This document shows, in pieces, positions 28,248 through 37,709 of a stretch of DNA of 64,000 nucleotides. Each line of letters begins with the position of its first letter. Position 1 is the first letter of the stretch. The notes under the pieces are model-generated. The model made no database searches and was not told the origin of the DNA. It was given only the letters and a program-made list of their open reading frames with translations. This DNA is from JADJYF01 sp050186725 (GTDB lineage: Bacteria; Pseudomonadota; Gammaproteobacteria; Ga0077536), in assembly GCA_050186725.1 (NCBI GenBank), contig JBFWYG010000008.1:55937-119936 (forward strand), read 5' to 3'. The translations under genes were made by a program, and so were the position numbers.

Positions 28248-31200
28248 ATGGCAACGCGGCGCGGAACGGCAACCAACGACCTCCTGAGTGGCACCGCCGG
28301 CAACGATGTGCTGCTCGGCCTCGCCGGCAACGACCAGTTGCGCGGTCGCGGCGGCAAGGATCGCCTGGACGGCGGTCGCGGCAATGACCGACTGTTCGGC
28401 GGCGCCGGCAACGACACGCTGATCGGCGGCGCGGGGCGTGACCTGCTGCGCGGCGAGGCTGGCAACGACACCTACTTCATCGACCGCGCCACCGAGATCG
28501 ACAAGCGCGTGACCGACGCCGGCATCGACACCGTGGTGTCGAGCGTGAGCTACGTGCTCGGCACGCGCCAGGAGAACCTGCGCCTGACCGGCAAGGCCGC
28601 GCTGTTCGGCACCGGCAACAGCGGCGCCAACCAACTGACCGGCAACGACGGCGCCAACCGCCTGAGCGGTGGTGGCGGCAACGACGTGCTGAACGGCGGG
28701 CGCGGCGTGGACAGCCTGCGCGGGGACGGCGGCAACGACACCTACCTCATCGACAACGCGCTCGAGATCGACAAATCCCGCGTCGATGCCGGCATCGATA
28801 GCGTGCGCTCCACGGTGACCTACACCCTCGGCGCATTCCAGGAACGCCTGGCGCTCATCGGCACCGGCGCGATCGACGGCACCGGCAACGCCGGCGCCAA
28901 TACACTGCTCGGCAACGCCGCCGCCAATCGCCTGGACGGCGCGGGCGGCGCCGACAGCGTCAACGGCGCGGGCGGCAACGACACGCTGGTGTTCGACCTG
29001 CAGGATGCGCTGCTGGATGGCGGCGCGGACAGTGACACGCTGCTGGTCGAGGGCGCGGGGCGCAACCTCGGCAGCGCCGCGCTGAACGCGGTGCGAAACG
29101 TCGAGGTGCTGGACGTACGCGGCAGCGGCGGCAATGAACTGATTCTGGGCATAGACGACGTGCTGGCGCTGGCCGGGGCCGGGAAGGCGCTGCGCGTGCG
29201 CGCCGACGCCAACGAACGCGTGACGCTGCACGGTGGTTGGACCGCCGCGACCGACGTTGAACTGGATGGCGTGGTGTACCGCCACTTCACCGCCGCCAAT
29301 GGCGCGGATCTGCTCATTGAGCAGGGCGCGGCGCTGACCCTGAACGGCATCATTCCACTCGGCGCGCTGGACGGTGGCGACGGCTTCGCGCTGCGCGGCG
29401 TCTTGTCGGGCGAGGGCCTCGGCGACTCGCTGGCCGCGGCCGGCGACCTCGATGGCGACGGCTTCGCCGACTTCGTCGTCGGCCATCCCTTCAGCAGCCT
29501 GCCCGATCTGCGCGGCGGCGCCTACGTGGTCTATGGCGGCCCCGAGGCCTTCGCCGCGAGCGCCGACGCCACCACGGTCGCGGCCGCGCGCGGCTTCGAA
29601 CTGGTCAGCGATGTGCAGTTCGGGCTGGCCGCCTACAGCCTGGCGAGCGCGGGTGACTTCAATGGCGATGGACTCGCCGATCTGCTGGTCTCCTCCCCGA
29701 CCCATCCTTCGCCGGTCGACGGTCCCGGCCGGGTCTACGTGGTGTTCGGCGACGCGACGCGGCCCACGGGCGTTCTGGCTCTCGACGGCCTGAACGGCAG
29801 CAACGGCTTCGCCATCGACGGCCTCACTGCTCAGGACTCCTTCGGCATCGGGCTGACCAGCGGCGACGTCAACGGTGACGGCTTCAGCGATCTGCTGCTG
29901 GGCGCGCCGCTAGGCGACGGCGGTGGCAACGCGAGCGGCGCCGCCTACGTGATCTACGGCACGAGCGACGACATCACGACGCCGCTGGCGGTCGGCGCCC
30001 TGAACGGCGCCAACGGCTTCCGCATCGTCGGCAGCGCCGCGGGTGACAACCTCGGCTGGAGTCTCGCCAGCGGCGCGGACTTCAACGGCGACGGCCTGCA
30101 CGACTTCGTGATCGGCGCCATCGGCGCGAACGACGAGCGCGGTAGTGGTTTCGTGGTGTTCGGTCGCAGCGACGGCTTCGGCGCGGAACTCGACCTCGAC
30201 ACGCTGGACGGCACCAACGGCTTTCGACTCGACGACAGCACCGCGCAGGCGGCAGCCGGCGCGAGCGTCTCCCTGCTCGGCGACTTGAACGGCGACGGCT
30301 TCGCCGACCTCTTGATCGGCGCGCCGTCGCGTACCAGCGACAACGGTCGCGCCTACGTGCTGCTCGGCCAGGCCGGCGGCTTCGCGGCGAACATCGACCT
30401 CGGCACGCTGAACGGCACCAACGGCTTCCGCCTCGATGGCGTGGCGTCGCTCGACCGCGCCGGCCAGTCGGTTGCGGGGGCCGGGGACGTGAACGGTGAC
30501 GGCTTCGACGACCTCATCGTCGGCGCGCTGCGCGCCGACGCCAACGGCGTGGAGACCGGCGGCGCCTACTTGTTGTTCGGCAAGGCCGGCGGCTTCGCCG
30601 CGACCCTGTCCCTCGGCGCGCTCGACGGCAGCGACGGCCTGGTGGTGCAGGGTGTCGCCAATGGCGACCGCACCGGCGCGCTGGTGGCCGGACTCGGCGA
30701 CGTCGACGGCGATGGCTTCGCCGACGTGCTGCTCGGCGCCCCGCGCGCCGACGGCGCGCAGACCGACAGCGGCGCGAGCTACGTGCTGCTCGGCCGCGAC
30801 TTCACCGGCGACGTGCGCTTCGTCGGCGGCGACGGCGATGACCAGTTCCAAGGTGCGCAGGGCGATCGCGTCGTCGGCGGCCGCGGCGCCGACATCCTGA
30901 GCGGCGCCGGCGGCAACGTGCTGCTCGGCGGCGCCGGTGACGACGTCCTGGTGTGGAATGCGAGCCACCTGCGCCTGGACGGTGGCGGCGGCGACGACAC
31001 CCTGCGCCTGGTGGGCCAGGGCGTGACGCTCGATCTGAGCCTGGTGCCGGACAGCCGCGTGACCGGCATCGAGAACATCGACCTCACCGGCAGCGGCAAC
31101 AACGCGCTCATCCTCGGGCTGACCGACGTGCTCGCGCTGGGCGATGGCACGCTGCGTGTGCTCGGCGACAGCGGCGATGCGGTGACCACGCTGCAGAACT

Positions 31201-31307
31201 GGACCGAGGGCACGGTGCAGACCATCGCAGGCCAGGACTACCGCAGTTTCACCCTGGGTGCGGCCACCCTGCTGGTCGACGACAGCATGAGCTTCGCGGT
31301 CATTTGA
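28248..31307 (+). CDS. Large calcium-binding RTX protein with seven-blade FG-GAP propeller
   Basis: A protein of 1019 residues with no Sec signal, probably exported by a type I secretion system. N-terminal RTX nonapeptides (GGxGxDxLx type, about residues 10-75 and 130-165, e.g. GGAGNDTLIGGAG) are followed by linkers, then exactly seven FG-GAP repeats (about 372-850). Each repeat has a calcium loop of the form GD(L/F/V)(D/N)GDGxxD. This is the blade count of an integrin-alpha-like propeller. More RTX repeats follow (GGRGADILSGAGGN near 885), then a hydrophobic C-terminus (ATLLVDDSMSFAVI) typical of type I secretion signals. Its exporter genes are not in the window. A role in adhesion or the extracellular matrix is inferred. 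ATG at 28248 follows GGAG. Confidence 0.88.
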   Translation: MATRRGTATNDLLSGTAGNDVLLGLAGNDQLRGRGGKDRLDGGRGNDRLFGGAGNDTLIGGAGRDLLRGEAGNDTYFIDRATEIDKRVTDAGIDTVVSSVSYVLGTRQENLRLTGKAALFGTGNSGANQLTGNDGANRLSGGGGNDVLNGGRGVDSLRGDGGNDTYLIDNALEIDKSRVDAGIDSVRSTVTYTLGAFQERLALIGTGAIDGTGNAGANTLLGNAAANRLDGAGGADSVNGAGGNDTLVFDLQDALLDGGADSDTLLVEGAGRNLGSAALNAVRNVEVLDVRGSGGNELILGIDDVLALAGAGKALRVRADANERVTLHGGWTAATDVELDGVVYRHFTAANGADLLIEQGAALTLNGIIPLGALDGGDGFALRGVLSGEGLGDSLAAAGDLDGDGFADFVVGHPFSSLPDLRGGAYVVYGGPEAFAASADATTVAAARGFELVSDVQFGLAAYSLASAGDFNGDGLADLLVSSPTHPSPVDGPGRVYVVFGDATRPTGVLALDGLNGSNGFAIDGLTAQDSFGIGLTSGDVNGDGFSDLLLGAPLGDGGGNASGAAYVIYGTSDDITTPLAVGALNGANGFRIVGSAAGDNLGWSLASGADFNGDGLHDFVIGAIGANDERGSGFVVFGRSDGFGAELDLDTLDGTNGFRLDDSTAQAAAGASVSLLGDLNGDGFADLLIGAPSRTSDNGRAYVLLGQAGGFAANIDLGTLNGTNGFRLDGVASLDRAGQSVAGAGDVNGDGFDDLIVGALRADANGVETGGAYLLFGKAGGFAATLSLGALDGSDGLVVQGVANGDRTGALVAGLGDVDGDGFADVLLGAPRADGAQTDSGASYVLLGRDFTGDVRFVGGDGDDQFQGAQGDRVVGGRGADILSGAGGNVLLGGAGDDVLVWNASHLRLDGGGGDDTLRLVGQGVTLDLSLVPDSRVTGIENIDLTGSGNNALILGLTDVLALGDGTLRVLGDSGDAVTTLQNWTEGTVQTIAGQDYRSFTLGAATLLVDDSMSFAVI

Positions 31308-31394
31308 GCATGCCGCGCTAAAGGTTTTCCGGAAGGGCGACGATACAGGGTACCGAACGGAACATCCCTACCCTCCCTGGTCCGTTCATTCCTC

Positions 31395-31431
31395 GCGGGC
31401 CGGCTTTCCCAAGCCGGCCCGCATTTTTTTT
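31395..31431 (+). terminator. Intrinsic terminator after the RTX gene
   Basis: A 12-bp perfect stem, GCGGGCCGGCTT against AAGCCGGCCCGC with loop TCCC, is followed by A and eight T. It lies about 85 bp after the RTX stop, in the plus direction only; parC reads towards it from the other side and would meet no T-run. Confidence 0.9.
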
Positions 31432-31470
31432 GCCCGCGCGGCGGCGACCGGTGCTCGCCCGCGCCGGGGA

Positions 31471-33720
31471 TCAGTCCTGCTCCACCGCTTCGAGCCTGTC
31501 CACCCGCTGGAAACCGCGCGGCAGCTTGAGTCCGCGGCGCGCGCGCTCGGCGAGATAGTGACGCTGATCGCTGTCCTTCAGGGTGAAGTGCCGGTTGCCG
31601 GAATGCACTCGCAATTCCTGCCCCTTTCTCAGGACCACCACCGACTGCATGATCTCCTCGCGGCTCTTCAGCTTCGCGGACGGCAGCTGCAGCAGCTTCT
31701 GGCCCTTGCCCCGCGCCATGCGCGGCATCTCGCTCGCCGCGAAGATCAGCAGGTGCCCGGTGTTGGTGGCGCAGGCTACCCAGTCGTCGTCCGGACTGTC
31801 GAACGCGACCGGCGGCAGCACGCGCGCGCCGGGGCCGAGGCTCAATACCGCCTTGCCGGCGCGATTCTTGGTAATCAGCTCCTCGACCGTCGCGACGAAG
31901 CCGTAGCCGTGATCCGAGGCGAGCAGCACCCAGGGCCGAGCGCCGGCCATCACCACGCCGGCAAAGGTCGCGCCTTCGGGCGGGGTCAGCCGCCCTGACA
32001 ACGGCTCGCCCAGGCCGCGCGCGGACGGCAGGCCGTGGGCCGGCAGGGTGTAGGCGCGGCCGGTCGAATCGAAGAACACCGCGTTCTGGTTGCTGCGGCC
32101 GCGCGCCGCCGCCTGGAACTCGTCACCGCTGCGGAAGTTGAGCTCGCGCGGGTTGACGTCGTGACCCTTGGCCGCGCGCACCCAGCCCTTGGAGGACAGC
32201 ACCACGGTCACCGGCTCGGCCGCGACCAGGTCGGTCTCGGCCAGCGCCTGGGCCGCTTCCCGCTCCACCAGTTCACAGCGACGTTCGTCACCGAAACGCG
32301 CGCTGTCGGCCTCGATCTCGTCGCGCACCAGGTTGCGCAGCCGCTTGTTCGAACCGAGCGTCTGTTCGAGCGACTTGCGCTCCTTCTCGAGTTCGGCCTG
32401 CTCGCCACGGATGCGCATCTCCTCCAGCCTGGCGAGATGGCGCAGACGCAGATCGAGGATGGCATCGGCCTGGATGTCCGACAGGCCGAAGCGCGCCATC
32501 AGCACCTGCTTCGGCTGCTCCTCGGTGCGGATGATGTGGATGACTTCGTCGATGTTGAGGAAGGCGATGAGATAGCCTTCCAGCACGTGCAGGCGGGCCA
32601 GCACCTTGTCGAGGCGGAACTGCAGGCGGCGGCGCACGGTGGTGACGCGGAATTCGATCCACTCGGCGAGCAGGTCGCGCAGGTTGTGCACCGCCGGCAG
32701 GCCGTCGGTGCCGATGACGTTCAGGTTGACCCGGTAGTTGCGCTCGAGATCGGTGGTCGCGAACAGGTGCTGCATCAACGGTTCGACGTCGACGCGGTTG
32801 GAGCGCGGCACCAGCACCAGGCGCACCGGCGTTTCATGGTCGGACTCGTCGCGCAGATCCTCCAGCAGCGGCAGCTTCTTGGCCTGCATCTGCGCGGCTA
32901 TCTGCTCCAGGATCTTCGCCCCCGAGCTCTGGTAGGGCAGCGCGGTGACGATGATGTTGCCGTCCTCGCGGGTGTACTTCGCGCGCAGCCGCACCGTGCC
33001 GTTGCCGGTCGCGTAGAGCTGACGCAGGTCGGCCGCGGACGTGATGATCTCGCCGCCGCCCGGAAAGTCCGGCGCTGGCACGAACTGGCACAGTTCGTCG
33101 ACGGTGGCCTTGGGATTGTCCAGCAGGTGCATGCAGGCGGCCGCCACTTCACGCAGGTTGTGCGGCGGAATGTCGGTCGCCATGCCGACCGCGATGCCGG
33201 TGGTGCCATTCAGGAGCACGTTCGGCAGGCGCGCCGGCAGGATCGAGGGCTCATCCAGCGTGCCGTCGAAGTTCGGCACCCAGTCGGCCGTGCCCTGCGC
33301 GAGCTCGGCGAGCAGCACGTCGGCATAGGGCGTGAGCTTGGCCTCGGTGTAGCGCATCGCGGCGAAGGACTTCGGATCGTCGGTCGAACCCCAGTTACCC
33401 TGCCCGTCGACCAGCGGGTAGCGATAGCTGAACGGCTGGGCCATCAGCACCATGGCCTCGTAGCAGGCCGAGTCGCCGTGCGGGTGGAACTTGCCGATCA
33501 CGTCGCCGACGGTGCGCGCCGACTTCTTGTACTTGGCCGCGGCGTCGAGCCCGAGTTCGGACATCGCGTAGATGATGCGCCGCTGCACGGGCTTCAGACC
33601 GTCGCCGATGTGCGGCAGCGCGCGGTCGAGAATGACGTACATCGAGTAATCGAGGTAGGCGCGCTCGGTGAACTCGCGCAGCAGCATCTTTTCGAGATCG
33701 AGGGAATCGCCGTTGGCCAT
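31471..33720 (-). CDS. parC: DNA topoisomerase IV subunit A
   Basis: A 749-residue type IIA topoisomerase subunit that cuts and rejoins DNA to decatenate daughter chromosomes. The winged-helix and tower core shows DGLKPVQRRI, the active tyrosine in AAMRYTEAKL and the quinolone-determining region HPHGDSACYEAMV. The serine and glutamate of that region are the wild-type, drug-sensitive residues. The C-terminal beta-pinwheel is shorter than in gyrase and lacks a clear GyrA box, which supports ParC. ATG at 33720 follows parE by 11 bp on the same strand, the usual pairing. Confidence 0.97.
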   Translation of the reverse strand: MANGDSLDLEKMLLREFTERAYLDYSMYVILDRALPHIGDGLKPVQRRIIYAMSELGLDAAAKYKKSARTVGDVIGKFHPHGDSACYEAMVLMAQPFSYRYPLVDGQGNWGSTDDPKSFAAMRYTEAKLTPYADVLLAELAQGTADWVPNFDGTLDEPSILPARLPNVLLNGTTGIAVGMATDIPPHNLREVAAACMHLLDNPKATVDELCQFVPAPDFPGGGEIITSAADLRQLYATGNGTVRLRAKYTREDGNIIVTALPYQSSGAKILEQIAAQMQAKKLPLLEDLRDESDHETPVRLVLVPRSNRVDVEPLMQHLFATTDLERNYRVNLNVIGTDGLPAVHNLRDLLAEWIEFRVTTVRRRLQFRLDKVLARLHVLEGYLIAFLNIDEVIHIIRTEEQPKQVLMARFGLSDIQADAILDLRLRHLARLEEMRIRGEQAELEKERKSLEQTLGSNKRLRNLVRDEIEADSARFGDERRCELVEREAAQALAETDLVAAEPVTVVLSSKGWVRAAKGHDVNPRELNFRSGDEFQAAARGRSNQNAVFFDSTGRAYTLPAHGLPSARGLGEPLSGRLTPPEGATFAGVVMAGARPWVLLASDHGYGFVATVEELITKNRAGKAVLSLGPGARVLPPVAFDSPDDDWVACATNTGHLLIFAASEMPRMARGKGQKLLQLPSAKLKSREEIMQSVVVLRKGQELRVHSGNRHFTLKDSDQRHYLAERARRGLKLPRGFQRVDRLEAVEQD

Positions 33721-33731
33721 GGACGTCGGTC

Positions 33732-35621
33732 TCAGTTGACGGAGGCAAGGTTGCCCTTGCGTTCGAGCCAGGCGCGGCGATCGCCGGAGCGCTTCTTGGC
33801 GAGCAGCATGTCCATCATTGCCTCGGTCTCGGTCAGGCTGTCGATCTCGAGTCGCACCAGGCGCCGGGTCTCGACCGCCATGGTGGTCTCGCGCAGCTGC
33901 AGCGGATTCATCTCGCCGAGACCCTTGAAGCGCTGCACGTTGACCTTGCCCTTGATCTTCTCGGCCGCGATGCGGTCGAGGATGCCGGCCTTCTCGTCTT
34001 CGTCCAGCGCGTAGAACACTTCCTTGCCGACGTCGATGCGAAACAGCGGCGGCATGGCGACGTGCACGCGTCCCGCCTCGACCAGCGCGCGGAAGTGACG
34101 CACGAAGAGCGCGCACAGCAGGGTCGCGATGTGCAGGCCGTCGGAATCGGCGTCGGCCAGGATGCACACCTTGCCGTAGCGCAGGTTGGCGAGTTCGGGC
34201 GAACCCGGATCGATACCGAGGGCGACCGCGATGTCATGGACCTCGTTCGAGGCCAGCACCTGCGCCGACTCCACTTCCCAGGTGTTCAGGATCTTGCCGC
34301 GCAGCGGCAGGATGGCCTGGAACTCACGGTCGCGCGCCTGCTTGGCGGAACCGCCGGCGGAGTCGCCCTCCACCAGGAAGAGTTCGGTGCGCTCCAGATC
34401 CTGCGCCGAACAGTCGGCGAGCTTGCCGGGCAGCGCGGGACCGTTGCCGGCGATGCGCTTGCGCACCACCTTGGCGGCCTTGAGCCGTCGCTGCGCGCGG
34501 CTGATGGCGAGTTCCGCGATGCGCTCGCCGCTCTCCACGTGCTGGTGCAGCCACAGGCTGAAGGCATCGCGCACCACGCCGGTGACGAAGGCCGCGACGC
34601 CACGCGACGAGAGCCGTTCCTTGGTCTGGCCGGAGAACTGCGGCTCTTCCAGCTTGACCGAGAGGATGTAGGTGCAGCGTTCGAACACGTCCTCCGGCGC
34701 GAGCTTGACCCCGCGCGGCAGGAGATTGCGGTTGTCGCAGAACTCGCGCATCGCTTCCAGCAGGCCCTGGCGCAGACCGGCGACATGGGTGCCGCCCTGC
34801 ACCGTCGGCACCAGGTTCACGTAGCTCTCGGTGACCAGTTCGACGTCCTCGGGACACCAGTGCAGCGCCCAGGTGGCGTGTTCGTGCGGGCCTTCGATGT
34901 CACCGGCGAAGGGCTCGGCCGGCAGCAGCTCGACGCCGGCGAGCGCTTCGGCGAGGTAGCTCGCGAGGCCGCGCTCGAAATGCCACTCGATCTTCTCGTT
35001 CGCGGCTTCGTCGTGGAACTTGATGGTGAGACCGGGGCACAGCACGGCCTTGGCGCGCAGCAGGTGCTTCAGGCGCGGCAGGGCGAGCTTGACCGCGTCG
35101 AAGTAGCGTTCGTCCGGCAGGAAGCGGATGCTGGTGCCGGTGTTGCGCGCGCCGACCGTGCCCACTTCTTCCAGCCGCGAGGCCGGCTCGCCGCCGCGGA
35201 ACAGCATGCGGTACTCGCGCCCGCCGCGCTTGACCCTGACTTCCAGTTCCTTCGACAGCGCGTTCACCACCGACACGCCGACGCCGTGCAGACCGCCGGA
35301 ATACTTGTAGTTCTTGCGCGAGAACTTGCCGCCCGCGTGCAGCCGCGTGAGGATGACCTCGACGCCGCTGATCTTTTCGCCCGGGTGCTCGTCCACCGGC
35401 ATGCCGCGGCCGTTGTCGGCGACGGTGATCGTGCCGTCCGCGTGCAGCGTGACTTCGATCTGCGAGCAGTGACCGGCGATCGCCTCGTCGACCGAGTTGT
35501 CGACCACCTCCTGCACCAGGTGATTGGGGCGCGAGGTGTCGGTATACATCCCCGGGCGCTTGCGCACCGGTTCCAGGCCGGTCAGGACTTCGATGTCCGC
35601 GGCGTCGTAGCGTGAGCTCAA
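33732..35621 (-). CDS. parE: DNA topoisomerase IV subunit B
   Basis: The 629-residue ATPase subunit of topoisomerase IV. The GHKL fold has EVVDNSVDEAIAGH and DNGRGMPVD; the TOPRIM domain has LVEGDSAGG and LADADSDGLHI. Note DSDG where the usual motif is DxDxxH; the overall TOPRIM is intact. Length equals ParE (630) and is shorter than GyrB, and the insertion typical of proteobacterial GyrB is missing. The start is TTG at 35621, the first codon that fits the family N-terminus (SSRYDAADIEVLTGLEPVR); no ATG in frame lies upstream. Confidence 0.96.
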   Translation of the reverse strand: MSSRYDAADIEVLTGLEPVRKRPGMYTDTSRPNHLVQEVVDNSVDEAIAGHCSQIEVTLHADGTITVADNGRGMPVDEHPGEKISGVEVILTRLHAGGKFSRKNYKYSGGLHGVGVSVVNALSKELEVRVKRGGREYRMLFRGGEPASRLEEVGTVGARNTGTSIRFLPDERYFDAVKLALPRLKHLLRAKAVLCPGLTIKFHDEAANEKIEWHFERGLASYLAEALAGVELLPAEPFAGDIEGPHEHATWALHWCPEDVELVTESYVNLVPTVQGGTHVAGLRQGLLEAMREFCDNRNLLPRGVKLAPEDVFERCTYILSVKLEEPQFSGQTKERLSSRGVAAFVTGVVRDAFSLWLHQHVESGERIAELAISRAQRRLKAAKVVRKRIAGNGPALPGKLADCSAQDLERTELFLVEGDSAGGSAKQARDREFQAILPLRGKILNTWEVESAQVLASNEVHDIAVALGIDPGSPELANLRYGKVCILADADSDGLHIATLLCALFVRHFRALVEAGRVHVAMPPLFRIDVGKEVFYALDEDEKAGILDRIAAEKIKGKVNVQRFKGLGEMNPLQLRETTMAVETRRLVRLEIDSLTETEAMMDMLLAKKRSGDRRAWLERKGNLASVN

Positions 35622-35714
35622 AGGCAGGATTCCATCGCGCCATCGCGGCGCATTCGAGGGTCGGGTCGGGCCGGCGCGATTATGCCAACCCCCCGCGGCG
35701 CGGTGAAGCGCGGC

Positions 35715-36296
35715 TCAGTCGAGATCGGCGGCGAGCGCCGCGCGCGTCTCCTCGGGCAGCGTGAGCGCGTGGCGGTAGGCCGGGTGATTGATGCCCATGC
35801 GCACCGTGCCGCCCGCCTTGAACGCCGCGGCCGTCATCGCCGGCAGTTGAAAGCGCAGGAAATGCACCGCCGCGGTCTTGGTCTCGTCGGCGCGCTCGAG
35901 ATCCTCGTCGGGGACGGCGGCCACGCGCGGCTGCCCCTCGACCTCCAGCCACACCTGGTGCTCGATGCCGCGCAGGGCGCCGAGCGCGACGCGCCGCTCT
36001 TCGACATCGGTGTACTCCAGCATGAAGGTCGCCTTGAGGTTGTCGCCATCGGGAATGAGCGGGTTGTAGGCGTCGAGTTCTTCCTGGATGGCGGCCCCCA
36101 CGAAGATCTTCTCGACCCGCAGCATCTCCTGGATCTGGTACTGGATGGTCAGGCGGTCTTCGAAGTAGAGACCGGCGTGCGCGCCGATGAACACCTTGCG
36201 CCGCGCCTTGTGCGCCAGCACCTTGGCGCGCAAGGCGGCGCGCTGCTCGTGGTAGGCCTCGAGGGTCAGGAGATCGGCGCGGGTCAGTTTCTGCAT
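35715..36296 (-). CDS. DUF3501 family protein
   Basis: A soluble protein of 193 residues of the DUF3501 family. It has no known catalytic motif; visible features are an N-terminal KLTRADLLTLEAYHEQR, a conserved FEDRLTIQYQIQEMLRVEK, and a C-terminal RMGINHPAYRH. In many proteobacteria this family occurs only beside rubrerythrin and a Cys-rich Fe-S protein, as here: it starts 8 bp after the Fe-S gene. It is likely to take part in the same peroxide or oxidative-stress response, mechanism unknown. Confidence 0.9.
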   Translation of the reverse strand: MQKLTRADLLTLEAYHEQRAALRAKVLAHKARRKVFIGAHAGLYFEDRLTIQYQIQEMLRVEKIFVGAAIQEELDAYNPLIPDGDNLKATFMLEYTDVEERRVALGALRGIEHQVWLEVEGQPRVAAVPDEDLERADETKTAAVHFLRFQLPAMTAAAFKAGGTVRMGINHPAYRHALTLPEETRAALAADLD

Positions 36297-36303
36297 GGCG
36301 GCT

Positions 36304-37629
36304 TCACAGTCCGTAGGCGAGTTTCAGCAGGCTGAAGGCCGAGGTGGCATGGGTCGCGTCGCCCACGCCGTGCTCGATCAGTTCACCGGCCATGGGACAG
36401 TCGCTCGCGTAGTGGTCGACCTTGCTGTCGCTGATACGTTTGACTATCGGCCGGCAGATCTTCTGGGCAAAGGCGTAGTTCTCCGTCTTCACCGCGTAGG
36501 TGCCGTCGTGGCCCGAGCAGCGCTCGATCACCACCACCTCGGTGCCCGGCACGAGCTCCAGCATGTCCTTGGTCTTCTGCCCGATGTTCTGCACGCGCTG
36601 ATGACAGGGCGCATGCCACGCCACCTTGCCCAAGCCACTCTTGAAGTCGGTACGCAGCTGGCCCGCGCGATGCCGCGCCATGAGGAACTCGAAGGGATCG
36701 GTGAAGGCCGCCTGCACCTTCTTCACGCGCGCGTCGTCGGGAAACAGCAGCGGCAGTTCCTGGCGGTACATCAGCACGCAACTCGGGATCGGCGCGGTGA
36801 TGCGCAGGCCCCGCTCGGCGAGTTCGAGCAGTCGCGGAATGTTCCGTTCCATGTGCTTCTGCACGGTCTCGAGATCGCCGAGTTCGAGCTTGGGCATGCC
36901 ACAGCACACCTCGTTCGACACCACCTCGACCGCCACGCCGTTGTGTTCGAACACCGCCACCATGTCCTCCACGGTCTGCGGCGAATTGCGGTTGCCGTAG
37001 CAGGTCACGAACAGCGCGATGCGCGCATCGGGATTGGCCGCCGCGGGGCGCTTCGCCAGCCGCGCGCGGGCATTGGCGGCGTGGAACTTGGGCAGGGGCG
37101 CCTCGGCGTGCACGCCGATGGCGCTCTGCATCAGCTTGCGCGCGGCGCCGTTGGCGTTCACCGCGTTGACCACTTCGGCCACCACCGGAATGCCGGCCAG
37201 CGAGCCGACCAGGTCGGTGGAGGTCAGCACCTTGTCGCGCAGCGTCGCACCTTCCTTTTTGAACTTGACCGCCTTGGCGCGCAGCATCAGGTGCGGGAAA
37301 TCGACGTTCCACTCGTGCGGCGGCACGTAGGGGCACTTGGTCATGTAGCACAGGTCGCACAGGTAGCACTGGTCGACCACCTTGCCGTAATCCGACTTCG
37401 CGATCCCGTCCACTTCCATGGTGCTGGACTCGTCCACCAGGTCGAAGAGCGTGGGAAAGGCATTGCACAGGCTGACGCAGCGGCGGCAGCCGTGACAGAT
37501 GTCGTAGACGCGCTCGAGTTCGTGTTCCAGCGCCTGCTCGTCGTAGAACGAGGACTCCTGCCAGGGCACGGGGTGGCGCGTCGGGGCCTCCAGGCTGCCC
37601 TCACGACGCTCGGCATTGGGATCTCGCAT
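36304..37629 (-). CDS. GlpC/HdrB-like Fe-S protein of the rubrerythrin operon
   Basis: A 441-residue protein with an N-terminal pair of [4Fe-4S] ferredoxin-type motifs (CHGCRRCVSLCNAF near residue 45 and CYLCDLCYMTKCPY near 88) and two CCG-type domains (EVCCGMPKLELGD near 239; a second, degenerate one around HAPCHQR and ERCSGHDG). The architecture matches the electron-transfer subunits GlpC and HdrB. In this context it probably feeds electrons to rubrerythrin. It lies between rubrerythrin and DUF3501 on the same strand, with a hairpin terminator before it. Confidence 0.9.
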   Translation of the reverse strand: MRDPNAERREGSLEAPTRHPVPWQESSFYDEQALEHELERVYDICHGCRRCVSLCNAFPTLFDLVDESSTMEVDGIAKSDYGKVVDQCYLCDLCYMTKCPYVPPHEWNVDFPHLMLRAKAVKFKKEGATLRDKVLTSTDLVGSLAGIPVVAEVVNAVNANGAARKLMQSAIGVHAEAPLPKFHAANARARLAKRPAAANPDARIALFVTCYGNRNSPQTVEDMVAVFEHNGVAVEVVSNEVCCGMPKLELGDLETVQKHMERNIPRLLELAERGLRITAPIPSCVLMYRQELPLLFPDDARVKKVQAAFTDPFEFLMARHRAGQLRTDFKSGLGKVAWHAPCHQRVQNIGQKTKDMLELVPGTEVVVIERCSGHDGTYAVKTENYAFAQKICRPIVKRISDSKVDHYASDCPMAGELIEHGVGDATHATSAFSLLKLAYGL

Positions 37630-37657
37630 GGCCGCTACCTGCTGTTCGACGGTGGCT

Positions 37658-37686
37658 AAAAAGGAAGCCGGGCATTGCCCGGCTTC
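37658..37686 (-). terminator. Attenuating terminator after rubrerythrin
   Basis: On the minus strand a perfect 10-bp stem (GAAGCCGGGC, loop AAT, GCCCGGCTTC) is followed by CTTTTT. It lies between the rubrerythrin stop and the Fe-S gene start, so it would cut most transcripts after the first gene and let a fraction read through. Confidence 0.75.
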
Positions 37687-37709
37687 GTTCGCGGCTTGAC
37701 GCCGGGCGC

